Shown: piece by piece, positions 7,427 through 13,736 of the stretch
Numbering within the stretch: position 1 is the stretch's first letter
Layout: each line of letters begins with the position of its first letter
Assembly (NCBI GenBank): GCA_937958345.1
Contig: CALGNW010000011.1
Span: 1 to 19,667 of the forward strand
Direction: 5' to 3'
DNA: 19,667 nt
Source of the DNA: an uncultured Neomegalonema sp.
GTDB taxonomy: Bacteria; Pseudomonadota; Alphaproteobacteria; Rhodobacterales; Rhodobacteraceae
The notes under the pieces: model-generated
Told to the model about the DNA's origin: nothing
What the model saw: only the letters and a program-made list of their open reading frames with translations
Database searches by the model: none
Translations under genes and position numbers: made by a program

Positions 7427-8062
7427 TTATCGCGGCCTGCGCCGCGCCGGGCGGCGCACGGGCTCCGCCGAGGTAATCCCGCGCATCAGGCGGACCCGCA
7501 GGTCATCCTCGTCATCAGGGTCCTTGGGGATCACGATTTCCGACCCGTCCTTGCGGCGGACGACGAAAACGTCGGTCTCGATCAGTTCGGCCATCGTATC
7601 CCAGTGATAGGTGCGGCGCACAAAGCGGTTGGCGATGGCAATGCCGTGCTCATCCAGCACAACCGACTGCTTGCCCCAGTCAACGTCCTTGCGGGGCCAT
7701 TCAAGCACCTCGCCAACGTCAAACAACGCATGCATGGCGGCCTGTCCCAGACGCATAAAGGCGAAAATACCCAGAAAGGTCAGCAGGATGGCCGCAAACA
7801 ACATCCCTACCGCCCGCAGGCTGTCAAGCGGGACGACCAGAGCCGACCCGATCACCTGTCCGCACCACGGACTGAGCAGCACAAACCCCGCGAGCACGAT
7901 ACCATACGCGATCAGCGACAGCTTTCGCACCCGCGCCCTTTTCAGCGCCACGGCCTCGTCGCCCGCCTGAAAGCGCGTGATGTGAGAGACAAATCCGTGC
8001 CGCTTTGCACGGCGCACGGCGTTGCCGAAGCCTTCGGCGTCTTCGGGTGACAAAATGCTCAT
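7427..8062 (-). CDS. YcxB-like membrane protein (second of a tandem pair)
   Basis: The 211-aa protein has a basic N-terminus, two membrane helices (about 48-65 and 80-102), and a soluble C-terminal domain of the YcxB-like kind: VVLDEHGIAIAN, then a WDTM motif, a hydrophobic strand (ELIETDVFVVRRKDG) and EIVIPKDPDDED, matching the family's final IP(K/R) signature. The last 15 residues are very basic. The function of this family is not established. The start at 8062 is only 2 bases after the stop of the preceding gene, which indicates translational coupling. The longer frame up to 8350 reads antiparallel into that neighbour and is rejected. Confidence 0.68.
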   Translation of the reverse strand: MSILSPEDAEGFGNAVRRAKRHGFVSHITRFQAGDEAVALKRARVRKLSLIAYGIVLAGFVLLSPWCGQVIGSALVVPLDSLRAVGMLFAAILLTFLGIFAFMRLGQAAMHALFDVGEVLEWPRKDVDWGKQSVVLDEHGIAIANRFVRRTYHWDTMAELIETDVFVVRRKDGSEIVIPKDPDDEDDLRVRLMRGITSAEPVRRPARRRPR

Positions 8063-8064
8063 GG

Positions 8065-8577
8065 CTACGCGGCCCCTCGTCCGATGAGAGAAATCAGCGC
8101 GCCGGATTCGGTGAATGCGCGCTTTGACAGAACCGAACGGGGGATCACCAGACATTCGCGGTCTGATACACGCAGAGCGATCCAGTCGGCGGTCTCTGCC
8201 GCATCCTCGAAGGCGCGCCAGCGGAAAACCCGCTCGCCCGATGCACTGACCTCGCGCACGCTTTCGAGTGCAATCGACAGCAACCGCTCGCCCGGTTCCA
8301 GTCCGGTTATCGAGGGCAGCGGGAACCAGCGCGTGCGCTTGAGCCGCCACCAGCCGATCAGCCGGTTAACCAGTTTGATTGTAAAGACCGCCAGCACCAG
8401 TGCCACGATGAGACGCAGCCCGCCCTCGTTCGAGGCGGTCAGCGGCATCGCCAAAGTCAATGTCGACAGGACCACCGCACCGACGGTCAGATACGCCGCG
8501 TCGCTTTCGCCCCCGGCAGCGAGGGCGGCGGTCAGCGCGTCGCGGTCTTCGTCGGTGAAATCAAGGCGGATGTCCAT
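8065..8577 (-). CDS. YcxB-like membrane protein (first of a tandem pair)
   Basis: The 170-aa protein has the same plan as its downstream neighbour: a short acidic N-terminus, two membrane helices (about 28-47 and 53-73), a basic turn (WWRLKRTRWF), then a soluble domain ending RVSDRECLVIPRSVLS, again with the IP(K/R) signature of YcxB-like domains. The two genes therefore look like diverged paralogues acting together at the membrane; the biochemical role is unknown. The ATG at 8577 has GAGG a few bases upstream. It lies 34 bases after the dehalogenase-like gene, so the three are probably one transcript. The longer frame to 8934 lies antiparallel to the hydrolase reading frame and is rejected. 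Confidence 0.65.
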   Translation of the reverse strand: MDIRLDFTDEDRDALTAALAAGGESDAAYLTVGAVVLSTLTLAMPLTASNEGGLRLIVALVLAVFTIKLVNRLIGWWRLKRTRWFPLPSITGLEPGERLLSIALESVREVSASGERVFRWRAFEDAAETADWIALRVSDRECLVIPRSVLSKRAFTESGALISLIGRGAA

Positions 8578-8611
8578 GCCCTCATCCGAAGCAAGGCACG
8601 GGCCATCCCTT

Positions 8612-9493
8612 TCAGGCCGTGAAGAACGCGTCCAGTGCGGCGATGGTGGCGGGCGGGTTTTCCTCAGGAATAAAGTGACCGGACTCAATAGCCTGACCGC
8701 TGACATCCGCGCACCAGTCCCGCCACGTATCCAGCGGTGTTGCAGCCCCCGCCGCGATGCCGGACCCGCCCCACAGGGCCAGCGCCGGTGCGGTGATTTT
8801 GCGCCCTGCCGACCGGTCGGCGCGGTCATGCTCGACGTCGATGCCCTCGCCCGCGCGGTAATCATCGCACATCGCCCCGAGCCGCTGCGGGTCGCGGGCC
8901 TGCGCGCAGTAGCTTTCAACGGCTGAGGGGTCAAAAGAGGACAGGTCTTTGGCGGCGGTCCAGCTCGCCAGCGTGTGTTTGATGTAATAATCCGGCGCGC
9001 CGCCGATCAGGGTTTCGGGCAAGGGCGCGGGCTGCGCCAGAAACGGCCAGTGGTAAATCGCCATCGAAAAGGCGTGGTCCATTTTCTCCCAGTAAATACA
9101 GGTCGGCAGAATATCGAGGACCGCCAGCCTGCGCACCCGGTCAGGGCTGTCGAGCGCGAGGCGATAGGCGACACGGCCCCCGCGATCATGGCCCGCGACA
9201 TCGAATGTGTCATGGCCGAGCGCGGCCATCGCCTCGACCACACGTGCGGCCATCTCGCGCTTGCCGGCTAAAGACACCGAACCGGGAATAAAGCTGCGCC
9301 CGTAGCCCGGCAGATCAAGACAGATCACCTGACGCGTCCGGGACAGCGCAGGCGCAACGCGCGCCCACATCGCATGGGTTTGCGGAAACCCGTGCAACAG
9401 GACGAGCGGCGGCCCCTCGCCCGCAATGGCCGCAAACACCCCGCCGCCCGCCGTGGGGACCATCCGCCCGGAAAACCCGTCGATTGTTGTCAT
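8612..9493 (-). CDS. Fluoroacetate/haloacetate dehalogenase-like alpha/beta hydrolase
   Basis: Fluoroacetate dehalogenases break the carbon-halogen bond of haloacetates by attack of an aspartate nucleophile. The 293-aa protein has LLHGFPQTHAMW (32-43) and the nucleophile elbow GHDRGGR with D103. From memory of the Rhodopseudomonas enzyme RPA1163, its functional residues D110, R111, R114, D134, H155, W156, W185, Y219 and H280 all have counterparts here at a constant offset of 7: D103, R104, R107, D127, H148, W149, W178, Y212 and H273. These are the catalytic triad, the carboxylate-binding arginines and the halide pocket. Substrate is still inferred, since epoxide hydrolases share much of this. 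The ATG at 9493 follows GGTGAG. It heads a likely operon with two membrane protein genes. Confidence 0.87.
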   Translation of the reverse strand: MTTIDGFSGRMVPTAGGGVFAAIAGEGPPLVLLHGFPQTHAMWARVAPALSRTRQVICLDLPGYGRSFIPGSVSLAGKREMAARVVEAMAALGHDTFDVAGHDRGGRVAYRLALDSPDRVRRLAVLDILPTCIYWEKMDHAFSMAIYHWPFLAQPAPLPETLIGGAPDYYIKHTLASWTAAKDLSSFDPSAVESYCAQARDPQRLGAMCDDYRAGEGIDVEHDRADRSAGRKITAPALALWGGSGIAAGAATPLDTWRDWCADVSGQAIESGHFIPEENPPATIAALDAFFTA

Positions 9494-9631
9494 CTCACCC
9501 GCCCGAAAACGCCTGTTTCAGCGAGTTAAACACGATTGCCGCGACAAAGAAACCGGACGGCATAAAGGCCGGAACACAACGCCAGAAACAGCGTAAACCA
9601 TGAAAATGACAGATTTTTTCCGACGCCTTAA

Positions 9632-9659
9632 TTGTTTGTAAGAACGGGATAAATAAAAT
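9632..9659 (+). promoter_or_regulatory. Candidate promoter of the PEP-CTERM-like gene
   Basis: TTGTTT (9632-9637) and TAAAAT (9654-9659) at 16-bp spacing lie about 70 bases before the start codon in an AT-rich stretch. This is a moderate match to the housekeeping consensus. Confidence 0.35.
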
Positions 9660-9727
9660 CATCGCCACACCGAGAGGCGCAAATGCGATCCGGACCGGAA
9701 AACAATAACACAGGCAGGTCAATCCGA

Positions 9728-10408
9728 ATGAAAATGCGCGCAACAATCGCAGCACTCGCTCTTGCATCAGTTTCCGCACCCGCCCTCGCGGAACCGATTA
9801 CCGAAGGCGTGTGGAAGCTGGAAAACAACGAAACCCACTCGTTGGGATCGGCAGGGTTCTACCGCTATAACGGCAGCGGCTATGACCTCTATGATTTTGA
9901 AACGAACGGCGCCGATGTCAGAATGGTCTATGACGCGGCAGCCGGAACCATCAGCCTCGCCGGGGACGCGTATGACCCGACGGATGACAGGCTGGTCAGT
10001 TTTGATCTGCAATACAGCGGCGTCGCGGTTGAGGGCAGCCGTGTGCAGATTGGCGATTCAACCGCCGTCGGTGTTTTCGACGGTGTTGACGTGATGTCGA
10101 AAGGCATGGCCGGGCGTACGCTGTATCTGGACAGTGACGGCCTGGAAACCTCGCTGACAGGGCATGGATGGCTGGGAACCGATACCGGTCATTTCGGTGA
10201 TTTTCATATTAGCGGCACGCGCATTGCCGACCTGAACGACCTGAACCCGCAAAATCCGCTGACCGGCACGACGGGCACGACCGGCACGACGGGCACGAGT
10301 GGCGGTGGCGGCGGTGGAACCGTTGCTGCGCCGGGCGGGCTTGCTCTGCTGTTGTTCGGCGGATTGGCGATCGCCGGCATGCGCCGCCGCCGTACCCGCG
10401 CTGAGTAA
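9728..10408 (+). CDS. Secreted protein with PEP-CTERM-like sorting tail
   Basis: The 226-aa protein starts with a Sec signal peptide (basic MKMR, hydrophobic core, cleavage after ALA at 19-21). The body is acidic, low in cysteine and probably beta-rich, without a domain I recognise. Near the C-terminus is a Thr-Gly spacer (four near-identical Gly-Thr-Thr repeats) and a run of six glycines. Then comes AAPGG, a membrane helix (about 203-218) and the basic end RRRR. This order (PEP-like motif, helix, Arg cluster) is the exosortase sorting signal, in a form with APGG instead of PEP. No exosortase gene is in the window. The start at 9728 has AGGCAGG 9 bases upstream. It is convergent with the regulator gene and followed by a terminator. 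Confidence 0.75.
   Translation: MKMRATIAALALASVSAPALAEPITEGVWKLENNETHSLGSAGFYRYNGSGYDLYDFETNGADVRMVYDAAAGTISLAGDAYDPTDDRLVSFDLQYSGVAVEGSRVQIGDSTAVGVFDGVDVMSKGMAGRTLYLDSDGLETSLTGHGWLGTDTGHFGDFHISGTRIADLNDLNPQNPLTGTTGTTGTTGTSGGGGGGTVAAPGGLALLLFGGLAIAGMRRRRTRAE
10265..10300 (+). repeat. Tandem 9-bp repeat, four copies
   Basis: Four consecutive units of GGCACGACG or one-to-two-base variants, encoding Gly-Thr-Thr repeats in the spacer before the sorting tail. Such repeats can change copy number without shifting the reading frame. Confidence 0.85.
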
Positions 10409-10430
10409 CCGGCAGACGATAAGAACCCTA

Positions 10431-10457
10431 AAGGCTCGCCGGTGGCGGGCCTTTTTT
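10431..10457 (+). terminator. Intrinsic terminator after the PEP-CTERM-like gene
   Basis: AAGGCTCGCC (10431-10440) pairs with GGCGGGCCTT (10444-10453), with one G-U pair and a 3-nt loop, running into six T (10452-10457). Confidence 0.85.
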
Positions 10458-10555
10458 GTGCGCGTATCCGGTGACACCGGAGAGGCGGCATAAAAAACGG
10501 GAGGCAAGCCGACCCGGCGTACCTCCCGCGATCCAAGCCGCATGCGCGCGGAGCG

Positions 10556-12001
10556 TTAACCCGCGTCGCGCACGTCCAGTCCCAACTCGCGGACCTTGCG
10601 GTAAAGCGTCGAGCGGCCAATGCCGAGGCGGCGCGCAATTTCGCTCATGTGGTTTTGGTATTTGTCGATCGCCATGCGGATCATTTCGCCCTCGACATCC
10701 GCAAGCTGGCGCAAGTGACCGTCCGAGGTGAAGGGCGAGAACCCGCCTGCCACACCGGAACCGTGCAGTCCCTCGCCGTCGATTGAGCCACCGGCACCGA
10801 CCGTTTCGTCGCCAAACGCGGACAGTCCCACGATCTGCGGGAAGTCATGCAGGGTGAGAACTTCGCGGTCTGACAGCACAACCGCGCGGTAGACGGCATT
10901 TTCAAGCTGACGGACGTTACCCGGCCAGCGGTAATCGGAGAGCATTTCCTTCGCGGAGTCTTCGATGCCGCGCACCGGCTTGCCCTCTTCCGCCGCAAAG
11001 CGATGGATGAAGTATGCGATGAGTTCGGGAATATCCTCGCGGCGCTCGCGCAGAGGCGGCAGGCCGAGGGGAAAGACGTTGAGGCGGTAATACAGATCCT
11101 CGCGGAATTTTTCTTCAGCGACGAGCTGTTGCAGATTCTTGTTGGTTGCAGAAATCAGGCGGATATCGACCTTGATCGGCTTGGTTCCGCCAACCGGATC
11201 AACTTCGCCCTCCTGAATGGCGCGCAGCAGTTTTACCTGAATTTGCGGTGGCAGTTCGCCGACTTCATCGAGGAACAGCGTGCCGCCGTCCGCCTCCTGA
11301 AATTTACCGATCTTTTTGGTGGTCGCGCCGGTGAAGCTGCCCTTTTCGTGGCCGAAGAGAATCGATTCGACGAGATTTTCGGGGATTGCACCGCAGTTTA
11401 CGGCGACGAACGGCTTGCCGGACCGATCCGAAGCGCCCTGAATTGCGCGGGCCATCACCTCTTTACCGACACCGCTCTCCCCCTCGATCAGAATGGGGAT
11501 GTTTGATTGCGCAGCGCGCTCGGCCAGCATGATCGACTGGCGCATCACGAGCGAGCGCGCAATCAGATCGCTGAACAGCAGGCGGTTTTCGGTTTTGCGC
11601 GACAGGCGCGAAATCTCGCCTGCAAGCACATTCATTTTCAGCGCGTTCTGAATAGAAACCTGAAGCCGCTCGGGGCTGGCGGGCTTGACGATAAAGTCAT
11701 TTGCCCCTGCCTGCATTGCCTGAACAACTGTTGTCACCGACCCGTTTGCGGTCAGGACAAGAATAGGGAGTGCGGTATTCTCGGGCCGCAACTCGGCCAG
11801 AACAGCCATGCCGTTTACACCGGGCATCACCAGATCAAGAAGCATCAGATCAATCGCCGGACCCTTGCCGCTGCGCAGCAGATCAAGTGCCTGACGACCG
11901 TCGCTGGCTGTCAAAGTCTTATAACCTTGCGCGCCGACAACGGATTCCAGCAATCTTCTCTGGGCCGGATCATCGTCAACGATGAGAATCGTCTGCGCCA
12001 T
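10556..12001 (-). CDS. Sigma-54-dependent response regulator (NtrC class, TacA-like)
   Basis: A cytoplasmic two-component regulator that activates RNA polymerase carrying sigma-54. The 481 residues show three domains. The receiver is 1-120, with acidic pair D9/D10, phosphoacceptor D56 and K106. The AAA+ domain is about 145-380, with Walker A GESGVGKE at 174-181, sigma-54 contact loop GSFTGA at 221-226, Walker B TLFLDE at 241-246 and arginine region REDLYYRL at 300-307. The Fis-type helix-turn-helix is about 450-472. A Gly/Ser-rich linker (395-425) precedes the HTH. The opening is most like TacA of Caulobacter, but orthology is not proven. No partner kinase is visible. ATG at 12001, with AGGA about 8 bases upstream. 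Targets cannot be read from the window. Confidence 0.95.
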   Translation of the reverse strand: MAQTILIVDDDPAQRRLLESVVGAQGYKTLTASDGRQALDLLRSGKGPAIDLMLLDLVMPGVNGMAVLAELRPENTALPILVLTANGSVTTVVQAMQAGANDFIVKPASPERLQVSIQNALKMNVLAGEISRLSRKTENRLLFSDLIARSLVMRQSIMLAERAAQSNIPILIEGESGVGKEVMARAIQGASDRSGKPFVAVNCGAIPENLVESILFGHEKGSFTGATTKKIGKFQEADGGTLFLDEVGELPPQIQVKLLRAIQEGEVDPVGGTKPIKVDIRLISATNKNLQQLVAEEKFREDLYYRLNVFPLGLPPLRERREDIPELIAYFIHRFAAEEGKPVRGIEDSAKEMLSDYRWPGNVRQLENAVYRAVVLSDREVLTLHDFPQIVGLSAFGDETVGAGGSIDGEGLHGSGVAGGFSPFTSDGHLRQLADVEGEMIRMAIDKYQNHMSEIARRLGIGRSTLYRKVRELGLDVRDAG

Positions 12002-12475
12002 GCTTTTTTCCTTTTTTTACACAGTCGGGTTTCTCCCGACAGTCCCCGAAATCTTGTCGGGTGCGTCCTGTTATTCCGTTTTCAAGACAGTTTTCAGGTT
12101 CGCCTTACGGCTTACGAGAGCTTTGCCTTATCAATGCGCTTCGGATGTCTCTTGATGGTTCAGAAGACAGCATTGATCTCAGAATGACACAAACACCCAA
12201 GACGTTTACAAAGTATGAATATGAGACAATAGGTAGAGTCACCTGCACCGTAACGCAACACAAATGCGGTTACTTTTGAATACGTTGTTCCACCTAGTGT
12301 TGTGCAAAAGACGCGCAGATACGCAAATACCTTGCTTATGCCTCATTTAGTCTTTGCGGGCTTTTCCACAGGCAAAAAACATGGAACAAATGTCGCAGTA
12401 GCGGGCTTTAGCCCTAACTGCGTCGCGACAGACCGCATGTCAGCGGACGGCGATAAAAAGATGATGGAGAGAGGG
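12002..12475. other. Divergent intergenic region, regulator / OmpA-like gene
   Basis: This AT-richer gap of about 470 bases must hold promoters for both flanking genes. Near the regulator start are three complementary segments: GTCGGG at 12024-12029, CCCGACA at 12035-12041 and TGTCGGG at 12055-12061. They allow two mutually exclusive hairpins. A further imperfect hairpin (GTAACGCA 12250-12257 with TGCGGTTAC 12265-12273) is followed by four T. No sigma-54 -24/-12 box was evident. A 72-codon frame at 12061-12279 lacks a ribosome site and is not called. Confidence 0.55.
12024..12061 (-). promoter_or_regulatory. Alternative-hairpin leader of the regulator gene
   Basis: In the minus-strand leader, CCCGACA, TGTCGGG and CCCGAC follow one another. 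The middle copy can pair with either neighbour, giving two competing hairpins just upstream of the ribosome site. No T run follows, so control of translation would be more likely than termination. Confidence 0.3.
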
Positions 12476-13618
12476 ATGAAGACAGTTTCCCGCATCCTCA
12501 TGGCAACTGCGCTCGTCAGCGTTGCTGCCTGTGGAAAATTGCCAGAAGCAAGCCTCGGCGGAACGTTCGGCGTTCAGAACTTTCTGAATGCCAACATTCC
12601 AACCGAGGGACTTGATTTCCCGGCACAAACGTACAGCGCGGCTTTGGGCCGTGAGTACCAGAATCTGGCCCGCATCGCCGCAACGGAAGATGTGAACTGG
12701 ATTGACGCATCCGCTTATATGCAAAAAGGCGTTGCAGCCCTGCGCGGCGAGCAGATCCAGCCATGGGCTCCTGAAGTCCTCGGCCTTTCGGGTGAGATCG
12801 AAAGCGTTTACGCGACCCTGCTGAGAACGATCAACAGCGGTGCCGCGACCAACCCCGTAGCCTGTGCCCGCGCTCTGGCGCTGTACGATAACTACGCGGA
12901 AGAGCTGTCGGAAGGCGCGCATTCGTGCACCGATCCTAACCTGATCCTCGCAGAACTGAATGATGCGCTGGAAGCATGCGGATACCAGAAGCCGGTTGCC
13001 GCTCCGCCTCCACCACCGCCTCCTCCGCCACCTCCTCCTCCGCCACCTCCGCCGCCGCCTCCACCACCACCGGTTGTGGAAGTGCCCGCACCTGTGGCTG
13101 CACCGGTTGACGCGTGTTTTGCGGCGAGTGTACCGGCCGGATGTACGTGTTCGACGGTGAACGATCAGGCAGTTATCGCGTGTCCGCAGCCTGCGGCTCC
13201 GCCACCACCGCCTCCTCCGCCACCACCGCCTCCGCCTCCTCCGCCGCCACCTCCGCCGCCACCACCTCCTCCGGCGCCGGCTTATCCGCTGAACTACACG
13301 ATCTACTTCGGTTACGACCGTTGTGATCTGACGGCTGAAGCGGGTCAGGTGATCAACGAGGCGTCAACGGCATTCCGTGCCTATAACGCACAATATGCTG
13401 ACGTGATCGGTCACACCGATACGCGCGGTTCCAAGGCGTACAACACGCGCCTCGCGAATTGCCGTGCTAACGCAGTTGCAGACTCGATGGCCTCCACGGG
13501 CATCAACCGTCAGCAGCTTCGCGTCGGCGCACGCAGCGAACTGGACCCGGCGCTTGCAACGGGTGACGGTGTGCGTGAAGCACTGAACCGCCGTGTGAAC
13601 ATCACGATCGTTCAGTAA
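12476..13618 (+). CDS. OmpA-like lipoprotein with two polyproline tracts
   Basis: An outer-membrane lipoprotein predicted to tether the envelope to peptidoglycan. The 380-aa product has a lipoprotein signal peptide (MKTVSRILMATAL, lipobox VAAC with C19), an uncharacterised alpha-rich domain (20-172), 23 consecutive prolines (177-199), a 42-residue linker with four cysteines (C214, C223, C225, C236), 25 more prolines (242-266), and a C-terminal OmpA domain (270-380). The peptidoglycan-binding pair is conserved as D315 (GHTDTRGS) and R330 (LANCRANAV), with the 15-residue spacing I recall from OmpA of Acinetobacter. The start at 12476 is favoured by GGAGAGAGGG and by the signal peptide; an ATG at 12461 is possible. 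It stands alone and is followed by a terminator. Confidence 0.95.
   Translation: MKTVSRILMATALVSVAACGKLPEASLGGTFGVQNFLNANIPTEGLDFPAQTYSAALGREYQNLARIAATEDVNWIDASAYMQKGVAALRGEQIQPWAPEVLGLSGEIESVYATLLRTINSGAATNPVACARALALYDNYAEELSEGAHSCTDPNLILAELNDALEACGYQKPVAAPPPPPPPPPPPPPPPPPPPPPPPVVEVPAPVAAPVDACFAASVPAGCTCSTVNDQAVIACPQPAAPPPPPPPPPPPPPPPPPPPPPPPPPAPAYPLNYTIYFGYDRCDLTAEAGQVINEASTAFRAYNAQYADVIGHTDTRGSKAYNTRLANCRANAVADSMASTGINRQQLRVGARSELDPALATGDGVREALNRRVNITIVQ
13004..13072 (+). repeat. First polyproline-coding tract (23 codons)
   Basis: Twenty-three consecutive proline codons made only of CCG, CCT and CCA. CCC never appears, although CCC encodes P127 and P204 elsewhere in the same gene. Confidence 0.95.
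13199..13273 (+). repeat. Second polyproline-coding tract (25 codons)
   Basis: Twenty-five consecutive proline codons, again a mixture of CCG, CCT and CCA with no CCC. The order of codons differs from the first tract, so it is not a recent copy. Confidence 0.95.
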
Positions 13619-13640
13619 GACAACGCACGTTGAAAAGACG

Positions 13641-13670
13641 AAAGGCCACCCTTCCGGGGTGGCCTTTTTT
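13641..13670. terminator. Intrinsic terminator between OmpA-like and CocE-like genes
   Basis: AAAGGCCACC (13641-13650) pairs with GGTGGCCTTT (13658-13667) around a 7-nt loop, followed by T to 13670. The complementary strand also carries a short T-rich stretch, so it may serve both converging genes. Confidence 0.85.
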
Positions 13671-13692
13671 GTTGGATTGAGATTCGAACTCT

Positions 13693-13736
13693 GCCGCGCC
13701 GCCCTGCCGGTTCAGACCAGCCGCCGCGCCGCCCTG
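13693..13736 (-). repeat. 14-bp direct repeat spanning the hydrolase stop codon
   Basis: GCCGCGCCGCCCTG occurs at 13693-13706 and at 13723-13736, 30 bases apart. The second copy encodes the last residues of the CocE-like protein; the first lies just beyond its stop codon. It looks like a small slippage duplication of the gene's 3' end. Confidence 0.7.

Noticed and set aside
9495..9779. 94-aa minus-strand frame with hydrophobic stretches just upstream of the dehalogenase-like gene
   Set aside because: Most of its N-terminal third is antisense to the PEP-CTERM-like gene and its promoter, it has no ribosome site, and the composition (many Phe/Cys) looks like reading of AT-rich promoter sequence.
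12061..12279. 72-codon plus-strand frame in the regulator/OmpA gap
   Set aside because: It begins with GTG and no ribosome site, overlaps likely promoter sequence, and the protein shows no recognisable features.
13004..13273. Repeated C-rich DNA as a possible CRISPR array
   Set aside because: There are no regular repeat-spacer units; the pattern is fully explained by proline codons in an open frame.
13677..13692. tRNA T-arm-like motif AGAGTTCGAATCTC on the minus strand
   Set aside because: Only three stem pairs form, and there is no matching acceptor, anticodon or D arm in the 60 bases upstream. No integrase or att repeat is near, so a tRNA remnant is not supported.
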